Assembly (NCBI GenBank): GCA_023409435.1
Contig: JAEYHP010000081.1
Span: 14,792-78,791 of the forward strand
DNA from: Bacillota bacterium
Lineage (GTDB): Bacteria; Bacillota; Clostridia; Christensenellales; CAG-138
Direction of reading: 5' to 3'
DNA length: 64,000 bases
A model generated the notes under the pieces. That model was not told the origin of the DNA. It saw only the letters and a program-made list of their open reading frames with translations, and did no database searches. The first letter of the stretch is position 1. The number at the start of each line of letters is the position of its first letter. Shown in pieces: positions 15,839 through 23,957 of this stretch. The translations under genes and the position numbers were made by a program.

Positions 15839-16777
15839 TTACTCCCACAACCTCGTTTGTCCATCCCGTAACGGCCGCATCTCTCGCTCCTTCACCACAT
15901 CCCCGCTCATGAGCTGCCCAAACAGCAGCGGGGAGGCGGGGTCATGCCCGCGCATATGCTCCAGAATGGCGGCGTTCGAATGGTTGGCATAGCAGTAGCG
16001 GCAGCCGTTGGAGCAGGTATCATACATGCCGATGTCGATGCTTTCACTGCACCCGCATTCTGGCCTCTGGTTTGGGTCCTTGCGGGAGGAAAGCGGAACA
16101 CCTGAGAGTTCGCTCAGTAAGGCAGCATCCACGCACCGGGCGGGTTGTACGCCGCAATCGCTGAAATCCATCCGTTCCGCGCACGCCTGCATGGTGAGGC
16201 CACAGCCTTGCGCAATGGCGGAAAGGGCCGTCAGCAGCGCGCGCTTTTCTTCCTCCGATGGGTCGATGATGTGCAAGTCCTTTGTATTGCTAACGGTGCT
16301 GCGGTAAAAATCCAGAAAGCTGACGATGCAGGTTGTGGTATAGCCCTTTAGCCGCCGGGCGAGTTTTTCAAAGTATTCGATATGGTACGCCGCCGTATAG
16401 CGGGGGTTACATAAAATCGGGTCATACCGCCAGATAACGCGGCGGGGACCGATGGCATCGGACAATCGCTGGAACGTCGGCACAAGGACGTCGTTTTTGC
16501 TGGGTAAATTCGCTTCCACATCCGTCCCGTAGGGCGTCAGCGTAAACTGAAAATAGTAGGCGTATTCCTTGAGGGCGGAAAGCTTCGAGAGCATGGGGGA
16601 GGGGTTCTTGGTCCAGAACACAATACCGTCCACCAGATCGGGAGAGAGGGATACTTTGCTCACCTGTTTGGAATTCATGGGATTGCGCACGTAAACAAAC
16701 CCCGCCTGCAATCTGTTCAAAAACCAGTCGGAATAAAAAGCGGGGATATCGGTTCGTCTGCTTGCGCTGATGAGCAT
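15839..16777 (-). CDS. DUF1848 protein with iron-sulfur-type cysteine motif
   Basis: The 312-residue protein matches the DUF1848 family: it starts MLISASRRTDIPAFYSDWF and has FWTKNPSPML and RRVIWRYDPIL in the middle. At the C-terminus it has a cysteine cluster, CGCSES..YDTCSNGCRYCYA, suggesting a bound iron-sulfur cluster. The fold and cysteine spacing are thought to resemble radical SAM enzymes, but the reaction is unknown. Two broken copies of the 5' end of this gene lie at 18565-18692 and 19278-19340, so the locus has been duplicated. A hairpin lies upstream at about 16826-16860. Confidence 0.85.
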   Translation of the reverse strand: MLISASRRTDIPAFYSDWFLNRLQAGFVYVRNPMNSKQVSKVSLSPDLVDGIVFWTKNPSPMLSKLSALKEYAYYFQFTLTPYGTDVEANLPSKNDVLVPTFQRLSDAIGPRRVIWRYDPILCNPRYTAAYHIEYFEKLARRLKGYTTTCIVSFLDFYRSTVSNTKDLHIIDPSEEEKRALLTALSAIAQGCGLTMQACAERMDFSDCGVQPARCVDAALLSELSGVPLSSRKDPNQRPECGCSESIDIGMYDTCSNGCRYCYANHSNAAILEHMRGHDPASPLLFGQLMSGDVVKEREMRPLRDGQTRLWE

Positions 16778-16866
16778 GGATGCCTCACGTTTCTTAGGGG
16801 TAAGTACATGGTAGCAGGAAAATAAAAATCCCGCAATGCGGAGGCAGTTGCGGGATTGTGCATTAT
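16719..16866 (-). repeat. DUF1848 gene start and upstream hairpin, parent copy of a local repeat
   Basis: The first codons of the DUF1848 gene, its upstream sequence TTTCTTAGGGGTAAGTACA and a hairpin of the type AATCCCGCAA..TTGCGGGATT recur at 18565-18692. The first codons alone recur at 19278-19340. This copy belongs to the intact gene. Confidence 0.75.
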
Positions 16867-16914
16867 GATTTGTCTGCAGACATTAATAAAATGATAAACT
16901 TATCGCTTTCTTTT

Positions 16915-16946
16915 GGTCCTTTTCTTTCCCGTGAAAGAAAAGGACC
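16915..16946 (-). terminator. Terminator after rmuC
   Basis: GGTCCTTTTCTTTC and GAAAGAAAAGGACC form a perfect 14-bp stem with a 4-base loop about 50 bases past the rmuC stop. Confidence 0.75.
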
Positions 16947-16994
16947 GTACCCCACCTTACATTACTTTCACAAGGCTGCCATCTAAGCACCATA

Positions 16995-18491
16995 TCATTC
17001 ATCTATTTCTGAGACCGTATCCAGCAGGTCTTTCGATTCTACGGCCGGAAGCTCGGAGACTTCCCGAAGCTTGCTGTTTATTTTTCTTGTCCGGACGCCA
17101 ATCAGCTTATCCAGCTCGACACCCGTTTGTTCAATGCGCTTTTGTGCCGCTTCCAAAACCACGGAAAAGGTTGTAAATTCCGTTTTCACTGCGCCTAACA
17201 CGTTCCAGACTTCGCTGGAACGCTTTTGTATCGCGAGCGTTCTAAATCCCATCTGAAGGCTGTTCAGCAGCGCCGCAAACGTTGTGGGGCCTGCAATATT
17301 GACCTTGTACTGCCTTTGCAGCGTATCAACAAGGCCCCTTCGAACCACTTCGGCATATAGGCCTTCAAAGGGCAAAAACATAATCGCAAAATCGGTGGTA
17401 TTGGGAGTATCAATATATTTGTCACGGATATCCTTGGCGCAGTTTTTAATTCTAGTTTCCAATATGGCCTGGGCAGATGAAATGGCGCCGACGTCGCCTG
17501 TTTCATAGGCGTCCACCAGCTGCCCGTAGGTATCTGCAGGGAATTTTGCATCTACGGGAAGATATACGCAGCGCTCGCCCTCTCCGGGTAATTTGATGGC
17601 ATACTCGACACGGTTTGCTGACCCGCGCTTGGTAACGACGTTTTCGTCATACTGCTCTTTGGCTAGCAACTCTTCTATAAGGGCTCCAAGCTGGTACTCG
17701 CCGACAATACCGCGCGTTTTCACATTTGACAGGACCTTCTTCAGATCGCCAACGCCGTTTGCGAGCGCTTTCATCTCTCCAAGTCCGGTATATACCTCCT
17801 GCAACCGGTCATTGACCAGCTTAAAAGATTGGGTGATCCGGTCGTCAAGCGTTTTCTGCAGTTTTTCATCAACGGTAACCCGCATTTTTTCAAGCTGCTG
17901 ACTATTGTCCTGCTGCAGAGCCTCCAGGCGGTTTTGCACGGTAGTGCGGATACCGTCCATAGACTCTTTGCTTTGCAGCGTAAAGGTATTAAACTGCTCG
18001 TTGACAGTTTTTAAGCGGTCGGAAACCGCGGATTGCAACTGTGCCTGAGCCTCCGTCAGCAGCTTGGATATCTCATGAAGACGTTTGTCCTGCATTTCAA
18101 ACTGTTTCTCCTGGGCAACCGAAAGCATGGTTGTGGTGTCTTTAATGCTCTTCTGCAAAAGACTCTGGTTGTTGGAGATACTGTCGATCAGTTCTTTGAG
18201 CCTGACATCCTGCCTCTCGGCGGTCTGGCGCTGCAAGGTAACTATGGCGTCGGCAAAGGCTCTCATTGTAGTTTGAACGGAGGTATTCATCTCGGCCCGG
18301 GATGACCTGATTTCGTTTATGACGTCGTTTTTCGTCTGTGCCGCCACCGCAGACTGCTGCCCGGCCATGTCGCTCAAGAGCTCTCTTTTCAGTTTTTCGG
18401 TATCAACAGGCACGGCTTTTTTTAAGGTCACAACGATGTTGGCAATAACCATAATCAAAATGGCAGCACTCAATAACTGAAGAATCAGCAC
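16995..18491 (-). CDS. rmuC: RmuC-family protein
   Basis: The 498-residue protein starts with one membrane segment (MLILQLLSAAILIMVIANIV), continues with a long coiled coil of about residues 30-230, and ends with the RmuC nuclease-like domain. That domain shows the stretches TRGIVGEYQLGALIEELLA, YLPVDAKFPADTYGQLVDAY and FLPFEGLYAEVV. RmuC limits inversions at short repeats and is placed in the restriction-endonuclease-like fold. The start is a GTG at 18491 with GAGAGGAAAG upstream. It stands alone between two relics of the DUF1848 gene start, so the local region has been rearranged. Confidence 0.93.
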   Translation of the reverse strand: MLILQLLSAAILIMVIANIVVTLKKAVPVDTEKLKRELLSDMAGQQSAVAAQTKNDVINEIRSSRAEMNTSVQTTMRAFADAIVTLQRQTAERQDVRLKELIDSISNNQSLLQKSIKDTTTMLSVAQEKQFEMQDKRLHEISKLLTEAQAQLQSAVSDRLKTVNEQFNTFTLQSKESMDGIRTTVQNRLEALQQDNSQQLEKMRVTVDEKLQKTLDDRITQSFKLVNDRLQEVYTGLGEMKALANGVGDLKKVLSNVKTRGIVGEYQLGALIEELLAKEQYDENVVTKRGSANRVEYAIKLPGEGERCVYLPVDAKFPADTYGQLVDAYETGDVGAISSAQAILETRIKNCAKDIRDKYIDTPNTTDFAIMFLPFEGLYAEVVRRGLVDTLQRQYKVNIAGPTTFAALLNSLQMGFRTLAIQKRSSEVWNVLGAVKTEFTTFSVVLEAAQKRIEQTGVELDKLIGVRTRKINSKLREVSELPAVESKDLLDTVSEIDE

Positions 18492-18564
18492 AATATTTTC
18501 CGCTTTCCTCTCTTTATTGTAATAATGTATATTGTAATGAATTTTCTGTTCTTACGCCACCCTA

Positions 18565-18692
18565 GAAGCGGGGATATCGGTTCGGCTGCTTGCGCTGATG
18601 AGCATGAAGGCCTCGCGTTTCTTAGGAGTAAGTACAGGGTAGCAGGAAGGCAAAAATCCTGCAATTGCATTGCAATTGCAGGATTGTGCGTA
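18565..18692 (-). pseudogene. Relic of a DUF1848 gene start
   Basis: On the minus strand the reading MLISASSRTDIPAS matches the first residues of the intact protein at 15839-16777, then the sequence diverges. The upstream match continues for about 100 bases and includes the AATCCTGCAATTG..CAATTGCAGGATT hairpin. It is a partial duplicate, not a gene. Confidence 0.75.
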
Positions 18693-18749
18693 AGCCATAG
18701 GCTTGCTATTAGAGCTACAGTACGCTTGTTGGGGCACTGCTTCTCAATA

Positions 18750-19187
18750 TTAAAGATATTTTTTGAAGCCTTTTACTACGTCGCCGCGCAAGCCAACCGA
18801 TTCGTAAAACTTATGCGCTTCCGTTCGATGCACCCTTGAAATCAACATCATAAAGGAACAGTTTTTTTCAATCGCTATTTTCTCAATTCCGGCCATAAGC
18901 AATCTGCCGATTCCCATGCGCCTGTGACGGTCTGAAACAACAACATTTTCTATTACCATAAAAGGCCTGCATTCTCCTATGATCTCCCGGTTTGCAACGC
19001 CCATTAATGTGCCGACGATTTCATTTTCGTACTTCGCGCATAAAATCGTGTAATCAGGATGTTCCTCCATCCACGCAAAGCCCTCTGCCATTTTGAAGAA
19101 ATCAGTATTTGTTCCTTCAAACCCGTTATCATAAAGCTGCTTTAATCCCGCCAAATCATCTTTGTGTAGCTTTTCAACTGCAACCAT
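18750..19187 (-). CDS. GNAT-family N-acetyltransferase
   Basis: The 145-residue protein has the acetyl-CoA-binding motif RHRRMGIGRLLM in the middle and the ENVVVSDRHRR lead-in, followed by the C-terminal helix with EAHKFYESVGL. These place it in the GNAT superfamily, which transfers an acetyl group to an amine. The substrate is not readable. The start at 19187 is chosen for its GAGGG ribosome site rather than the ATG seven codons earlier. It sits alone between two DUF1848 relics. Confidence 0.88.
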   Translation of the reverse strand: MVAVEKLHKDDLAGLKQLYDNGFEGTNTDFFKMAEGFAWMEEHPDYTILCAKYENEIVGTLMGVANREIIGECRPFMVIENVVVSDRHRRMGIGRLLMAGIEKIAIEKNCSFMMLISRVHRTEAHKFYESVGLRGDVVKGFKKYL

Positions 19188-19277
19188 ACTATCCCTCATT
19201 TTCTGCAATGCCTAAATAGTACTATATAACCTTTTAATAGGCAAATACTTGCTTTAGCTTTAACAGGAATGCTGCCG

Positions 19278-19340
19278 TTCAAAAGCCAGTCGGAATAGAA
19301 GCGGGAATGTCGGTTCGTCTGCTTGCGCTGATGATCATGG
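19278..19340 (-). pseudogene. Second, shorter relic of a DUF1848 gene start
   Basis: The segment matches about 60 bases around codons 1-20 of the DUF1848 gene, including AAAGCCAGTCGGAATA and GGTTCGTCTGCTTGCGCTGA. The start codon ATG is changed and no frame continues. Together with 18565-18692 it shows repeated duplication of this segment. Confidence 0.65.
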
Positions 19341-19391
19341 GGTTGTCCTATTTGAGAAGTATATAAGGGATCAGTGCCGTAAAAAGAACGC

Positions 19392-19826
19392 TCATATCGC
19401 CCCTGCTGATTGCTGCAAGTACATCAGGACGGCAAGCGCGGCCATGGCCAAGCCAAAAATCAGCATGACTGCAAATGCCATAGTGCGGGACTTATCCCCA
19501 AGGATCACAAAGAAATCCGGCTGCTGCGGGCTGTATTCAATATCCAGCGTCTTACCGATCTCGTACTTTTGATAACTCCGTCCGCATTGCTCCTTACCCT
19601 CTATCATGCTGCCGTCCGCAAGGCGATAGGACATGATGGCGGTGTACATGGGATGTGCCGCCTCACCTTCTGTAAGGCCATCCGTCTTATAGTATTGATC
19701 ATAGCGGACAACCGTTGCCTGGGCGGGTACCGCGTTTTCAAAGAGCCTCTTTTCCCGCTTTTTCAGGAGAAAGCTCGCTGCGGCAATGACAATACCGCCA
19801 AGGAAGATCCAAATAACCTCGTTCAT
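19392..19826 (-). CDS. DUF3592-like membrane protein
   Basis: The 144-residue protein has a membrane helix at each end (residues 5-20 and about 116-136) around a beta-rich middle with PAQATVVRYDQYYKT, YRLADGSMIEG and LDIEYSPQQPDFFVI. This arrangement and the P.....GR..G..v.v.Y.P pattern are typical of DUF3592 proteins. Function is unknown. It is a single-gene unit with no clear partner. The 240 bases upstream (19827-20065) hold no recognised feature. Confidence 0.75.
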   Translation of the reverse strand: MNEVIWIFLGGIVIAAASFLLKKREKRLFENAVPAQATVVRYDQYYKTDGLTEGEAAHPMYTAIMSYRLADGSMIEGKEQCGRSYQKYEIGKTLDIEYSPQQPDFFVILGDKSRTMAFAVMLIFGLAMAALAVLMYLQQSAGAI

Positions 19827-20065
19827 GATATCCTCCGCTACATAGCGTTATTCCGTTCTAGCATATGGAGTTAAAGCAAATGACCTACTGAAAATTTCCA
19901 ATTTATTATACTGCTGACACAAAGCATTTGTATAGTAATTTATGTAATACCCTACCCGGTTCTTGTCGCACACACTATGCATACCGGTAAATATTGACTA
20001 TAGAGAAGTAAAATACTATTATCTTTAAGACGGCTAAATTCAGAATGAAGGCAGGAAGCAGTTCT

Positions 20066-20443
20066 ATGAAACGGTGCATGCTACAGGCTTATGTTGTAGG
20101 CAGCGACAAGGCTGCGGAGCACTACCAAAAAGCGTTTGATGCGCGTATGGTATCAAGTTATAAAAATTCAGACGGAACATACTACCATGCCGAGCTTGAT
20201 GTTTATGGGCAGATACTTGCGCTGTCTGAAGCCGAACATACCGGCGAGGGAATGCCGGTTACAGGCAACACCATGCAATTTTGCCTGCATTTTGAGGAGG
20301 GGCAAGAACTTCTTCTTCAGAAAGCATATAATGTACTCAAGGAAGGTGCCGAAATACGCCACCCGCTTAGCGCATGTGATTATAGCCCGCTGATGACGGA
20401 CCTCATAGATCAGTTTGGGGTGCGCTGGTGTCTGTTTATATAA
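20066..20443 (+). CDS. PhnB/VOC-family (glyoxalase fold) protein
   Basis: The 125-residue protein has the beta-alpha-beta layout of the vicinal-oxygen-chelate fold: AYVVGSDKAAEHYQKAFDAR at the start, YYHAELDVYGQILALSEA in the middle and DYSPLMTDLIDQFGVRWCLF at the end. The ending resembles PhnB-type proteins. Metal ligands typical of glyoxalase I are not obvious, so catalysis is uncertain. The start at 20066 is chosen because AGGAAG precedes it; an in-frame ATG at 20045 has no ribosome site. A strong terminator follows. Confidence 0.78.
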   Translation: MKRCMLQAYVVGSDKAAEHYQKAFDARMVSSYKNSDGTYYHAELDVYGQILALSEAEHTGEGMPVTGNTMQFCLHFEEGQELLLQKAYNVLKEGAEIRHPLSACDYSPLMTDLIDQFGVRWCLFI

Positions 20444-20486
20444 TAGATGGCTATTGGTAAATGACATCGTTACTTTATGTAAAACG

Positions 20487-20523
20487 AAAGTCCGTTGAAG
20501 ATCGTGCTTCAACGGACTTTTAT
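20487..20523. terminator. Bidirectional terminator between the VOC gene and guaA
   Basis: AAAGTCCGTTGAAG and CTTCAACGGACTTT are perfect 14-base arms with a 6-base loop and T/A-rich flanks. Confidence 0.88.
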
Positions 20524-20566
20524 ATATAGACTGAAAGCGAAGAATCTCAAGCTATGCTTGATCCGC

Positions 20567-22093
20567 TTACTCCCACTCAATCGTTCCCGGGGGTTTGCTT
20601 GTAATGTCGTACACCACGCGGTTCACATGGGGGACCTCGCCGATGATGCGCTCAGAAATTTTCCGCAGTACGGGGTAGGGGATTTCCGCAAATTCCACCG
20701 TCATGGCGTCGGTGGAGGTAACGGCGCGCACGCCGATGGCGTAATCGTAGGTCCGTTCGTCGCCCATCACGCCCACGCTGCGCATGCCGGTAAACACGGT
20801 GAAGTACTGCCAGATCACCTGGTCCAACCCTGCGTTCTTAATTTCCTCGCGGAAGATCCAGTCGCTGTGGCGCAGGATGGTTAGCTTATCCTCGGTGATT
20901 TCGCCCAGCACGCGGATGGCGAGGCCGGGGCCGGGGAAGGGCTGCCGCCACACAAGATCGTGGGGGATAGAGAGGCTTTCGCCTAAGATGCGGACCTCGT
21001 CCTTAAACAGCATGCGGAGCGGCTCGCATAGGCCCTTGAAGCCGATATCCTTGGGAAGCCCGCCCACGTTGTGGTGGCTTTTGATGGTGGCCGCGCTTTC
21101 GGTGCCGCTTTCGATCACGTCGGGGTAAATGGTGCCCTGCAGCAGATAGTCGGCGCCGCCGAGCTTTTTCGCTTCTTCCTCAAACACGCGGATAAACTCC
21201 GTGCCTATGATCTTGCGCTTCTGCTCCGGTTCGGTGACGCCCGCAAGTTTTGTGAGGAACCGTTCCCGCGCGTCCACGGCAATAACGTTAAGGCCCAGCT
21301 TGTCCCGGTAGAAGCCGATGACTTCTTCCCGTTCGTTGTGGCGCAAAAGGCCGTGGTCCACGAAGATACAGGTGAGCCTGTCGCCAACCGCGCGGTGGAC
21401 GAGCACGCTCGCAACGGAGCTGTCTACGCCGCCGGAAAGCGCGCCCAATACTTTGCCGTCGCCCACCTGTTTGCGGATATCCGCAATGAGGGTATCGGCC
21501 AGGTTTTCGGGGGAATAGTCGCAGGTTAACTTACAGATATTTTTTAGGAAATTCTTTAGGATGCGCGCGCCCTGCGGGGTATGGTTGACTTCCGCGTGGA
21601 ACTGGATACCGTAGAGACTTCGGCTCTCATCCGCAAACGCCGCTACGGGGCAGTTATCCGTACGCGCAATGGATTGGAAGCCATCCGGCGCTTTGATTAC
21701 CGCATCGTTATGGTTCATCCATACGATGCCCTGGTCCACGCCTTCAAACAGCGGATGCTCAAAAAACTCGATCTCGGTGCGGCCGTATTCCCGTACCGCA
21801 GCGCGGTTGATTTCCCCGCCGAACACCTTCGCGATATACTGCATGCCGTAGCAGATGCCCAGTACCGGCACATTAAGGGAGAACACCTCCTCCAGGCAGG
21901 CCTTTGCCCCGGGGGCATATACGCTGTCCGGCCCGCCGGTCAGTATCACGCCGGACAATACCTCGCCTTTGATGCGTTCGATGCTGGCCTTGTGGGACAG
22001 AAGCTCGGAATATACGCCCGCCTCACGTACGCGGCGCGCAATGAGCTGGTTGTACTGGCCGCCGAAATCCAGCACCACGATGCGTTCCTTCAT
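20567..22093 (-). CDS. guaA: GMP synthase (glutamine-hydrolysing)
   Basis: The 508-residue enzyme converts XMP to GMP using glutamine and ATP. The N-terminal class I amidotransferase domain starts RIVVLDFGGQYNQLIARRVR and has the nucleophile in VLGICYGMQYIA near residue 81 and the His-Glu pair in GIQFHAEVNH. The ATP pyrophosphatase domain has the P-loop LGALSGGVDSSVAS near residue 215. The C-terminal dimerisation domain ends NRVVYDITSKPPGTIEWE, the invariant family ending. The start at 22093 follows AAAGGAAAC. A parS site lies upstream at 22217. No purine riboswitch was seen. Confidence 0.97.
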   Translation of the reverse strand: MKERIVVLDFGGQYNQLIARRVREAGVYSELLSHKASIERIKGEVLSGVILTGGPDSVYAPGAKACLEEVFSLNVPVLGICYGMQYIAKVFGGEINRAAVREYGRTEIEFFEHPLFEGVDQGIVWMNHNDAVIKAPDGFQSIARTDNCPVAAFADESRSLYGIQFHAEVNHTPQGARILKNFLKNICKLTCDYSPENLADTLIADIRKQVGDGKVLGALSGGVDSSVASVLVHRAVGDRLTCIFVDHGLLRHNEREEVIGFYRDKLGLNVIAVDARERFLTKLAGVTEPEQKRKIIGTEFIRVFEEEAKKLGGADYLLQGTIYPDVIESGTESAATIKSHHNVGGLPKDIGFKGLCEPLRMLFKDEVRILGESLSIPHDLVWRQPFPGPGLAIRVLGEITEDKLTILRHSDWIFREEIKNAGLDQVIWQYFTVFTGMRSVGVMGDERTYDYAIGVRAVTSTDAMTVEFAEIPYPVLRKISERIIGEVPHVNRVVYDITSKPPGTIEWE

Positions 22094-22216
22094 GCTCGTT
22101 TCCTTTCGTTTCATGCTTAAAAAAACTTAATACCGTTATACTACCGCATCTTACGGCCTCAGGCAACAGGAAAGGTTGGGCAGTAGGCGAGGTTACATGG
22201 TATGAAAGAAATATAT

Positions 22217-22232
22217 TGTTTCACGTGAAACA
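22217..22232. other. parS centromere site 1
   Basis: TGTTTCACGTGAAACA is a perfect match to the ParB-binding site known from Bacillus. It lies in an even longer perfect palindrome (about 22211-22238) with ATATA arms, between guaA and an acetyltransferase gene. Confidence 0.95.
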
Positions 22233-22253
22233 ATATATGAAGAAGCCGCTCCG

Positions 22254-22730
22254 TTAGAGCAGCTTTTCAAACTCAATTTCGTGCTGAATGGGGATATCGT
22301 CAAATCCAAGGAGCGGAATCTGTGGCTTCAAGCGCCGCGATTCTTCGATGGCGTTCACATGCAGCGCCGCCATGGTAAAGCCGCGCTTCTGGTAGAAGCG
22401 GATGGCATGCGTGTTGTCGTTGGTGGTGATGAGCCAGAGCCGATTGCAGCCATATGCTTTTGCGTAATTGGCGACAGCAAAAAGGAGAGCCGTGCCTACG
22501 CCCCGGTTTTCCGCGACGCTGTCCAGCGTGACGATTTCGCACGCTCCGCCGCGCATATCGTATGTGACGAGACCCATCAGTTCCGTACCCTGCATGGCCG
22601 CGAACCCGCAAAGTGTATCAATTTTGTGGATAACCCCACGGGATACCACCATATCCCCGCCCCATTGTTCCTGAAGAAAAGCGCAAAGGATGGGGGAGGT
22701 TGCTAAATTTACAGACTGGATGGAAAACAT
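22254..22730 (-). CDS. GNAT-family N-acetyltransferase
   Basis: The 158-residue protein shows GNAT features: GLVTYDMRGGACEIVTLDS (strand 4) followed by the pyrophosphate-loop-like ENRGVGTALLFAVANYA, and then NDNTHAIRFYQKRGFTMAAL. The substrate is unknown. The start at 22730 is chosen because GGAGG lies 8 bases upstream; that ribosome site sits in the arm of an 11-bp inverted repeat between this gene and the upstream TPR gene. Confidence 0.85.
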   Translation of the reverse strand: MFSIQSVNLATSPILCAFLQEQWGGDMVVSRGVIHKIDTLCGFAAMQGTELMGLVTYDMRGGACEIVTLDSVAENRGVGTALLFAVANYAKAYGCNRLWLITTNDNTHAIRFYQKRGFTMAALHVNAIEESRRLKPQIPLLGFDDIPIQHEIEFEKLL

Positions 22731-22782
22731 AAGCCGCGCCTCCATGCTCTTTTTATGAGCATACCATAGGAAGGCGCGGCTT
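22731..22782 (-). repeat. Inverted repeat between TPR and acetyltransferase genes
   Basis: AAGCCGCGCCT (22731-22741) and AGGCGCGGCTT (22772-22782) are perfect 11-base arms around 30 bases that hold a smaller hairpin (GCTC..GAGC). The arm overlaps the acetyltransferase ribosome site, so it could hide it in RNA. There is no T-run, so it is not a standard terminator. Confidence 0.6.
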
Positions 22783-22787
22783 GTATA

Positions 22788-23570
22788 TTAGATGAGCGTC
22801 AGATGCCGGTGCGGCTTGCGTTTGAACCGCCCCCGCGTTTTGAGCACCGCCTCGCTTTTCGGAAGGCGCTTCAACAGTTCCCCGTTCCAGTACAGCGCAC
22901 GCTTCACGTCCCTGATTTTACAGCAGCAATGCACAATATCTTTCATATAGGATACGTTGTCCGGCCTGCGATCCGCCAAGGAAAGCAGCCGGTCAAGCGC
23001 TTCCTGATAACGGCCGGAATACATCAGCGCGAGCGCCTGGCAATAGAGCGCCTCCAGGTTGGCAGGGTCCTGCTCGTAGGCGATTGTGAATTCCTCCAGC
23101 GCCGCGGCATACGCGCCATCGGTCAGGTAGCAGACGCCAAGGTTCTGGTGGCATTCGGACTGCGCGAACTGAATGCGCAGCGAGCGTTTGTAGTATTTCT
23201 TTGCGGTCTGGTAATCCCGCACGCTGTCGTAGTATACGCCAAGATAATAGAGCGCGTCCACATGGAACGAATTCATGCGCTCGGCGCGCTTAAAATATTG
23301 CAGCGCTTTCTGGTTTTCATTAAGGGCAAGATATACGCGGCCCAAATTGAATACCGGGCGCACCCAGCTCGGGTCTTGTGCAATCAGTGTTTCAAAGCGG
23401 GAAATGGCTTCCTGATAGTCTCCAAGGACCAGCGCACAGCAGCCGATGTAGTTGAGACACTCCTCGGATTCCTCCGTGCGGCTAAACTGTGTAAACAATT
23501 CCAGCGCCGTTTCGTAGTTTCCGTTCGCGTAAAAATCCTCCGCTTTTTGAAACAACGCTCCGTTCTTCAT
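22788..23570 (-). CDS. Tetratricopeptide-repeat protein
   Basis: The 260-residue protein is made of about six TPR helical pairs. Repeats are visible at about residues 4-35 (FYANGNYETALELFTQF), 36-70, 71-104 (VFNLGRVYLALNENQKALQY), 105-138 (LYYLGVYYDSVRDYQTAKKY), 139-172 and 173-206 (YCQALALMYSGRYQEALDRL). It lacks a signal peptide or membrane span, so it probably acts as a cytoplasmic scaffold. Partners are unknown. The start at 23570 has GGGGAG 4-5 bases upstream; the longer open frame has none. It may be co-transcribed with the acetyltransferase gene below it. Confidence 0.88.
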   Translation of the reverse strand: MKNGALFQKAEDFYANGNYETALELFTQFSRTEESEECLNYIGCCALVLGDYQEAISRFETLIAQDPSWVRPVFNLGRVYLALNENQKALQYFKRAERMNSFHVDALYYLGVYYDSVRDYQTAKKYYKRSLRIQFAQSECHQNLGVCYLTDGAYAAALEEFTIAYEQDPANLEALYCQALALMYSGRYQEALDRLLSLADRRPDNVSYMKDIVHCCCKIRDVKRALYWNGELLKRLPKSEAVLKTRGRFKRKPHRHLTLI

Positions 23571-23662
23571 TTGGCTCCCCCAACAACAAATACTATCCTG
23601 CTTGGAGTCTAGCACACCTGTAACAAGCCTACAATGCGCCAAATATATGAAAAGGCGGCGAT

Positions 23663-23678
23663 TGTTTCACGTGAAACA
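23663..23678. other. parS centromere site 2
   Basis: A second perfect TGTTTCACGTGAAACA lies in the 390-base gap between the TPR gene and putP. The rest of that gap holds a possible putP promoter (TTGAAA, 18-base spacer, TATAAT near 23881) and nothing else recognised. Confidence 0.95.
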
Positions 23679-23957
23679 TATGTATGCCATCACTAGAAAA
23701 AGAGGCCACTTCCGGGCAGAAAACTGACGGTACGCTGTATCCTGAACGCGTGAAAGAAAATGCCGTATATTTGTATTTTGCAGGGCTGGAGCTCTGGATT
23801 TTATAAACATGCAACAGGTTTCTTTAAAATAAAAGCACCCGGCGGCAAAAAAGCATTGAAACCTCTACATATTACAGTTTATAATGCTAAACATGAGGAT
23901 AAAGACGTCCATCTTTTCTGTATACGTATCCAACAAATAAAATCGGGGGGAATGTAA

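Noticed and set aside
23760..23957. 65-codon frame just before putP
   Set aside because: No ribosome site, no recognisable domain, and it crosses the probable putP promoter.
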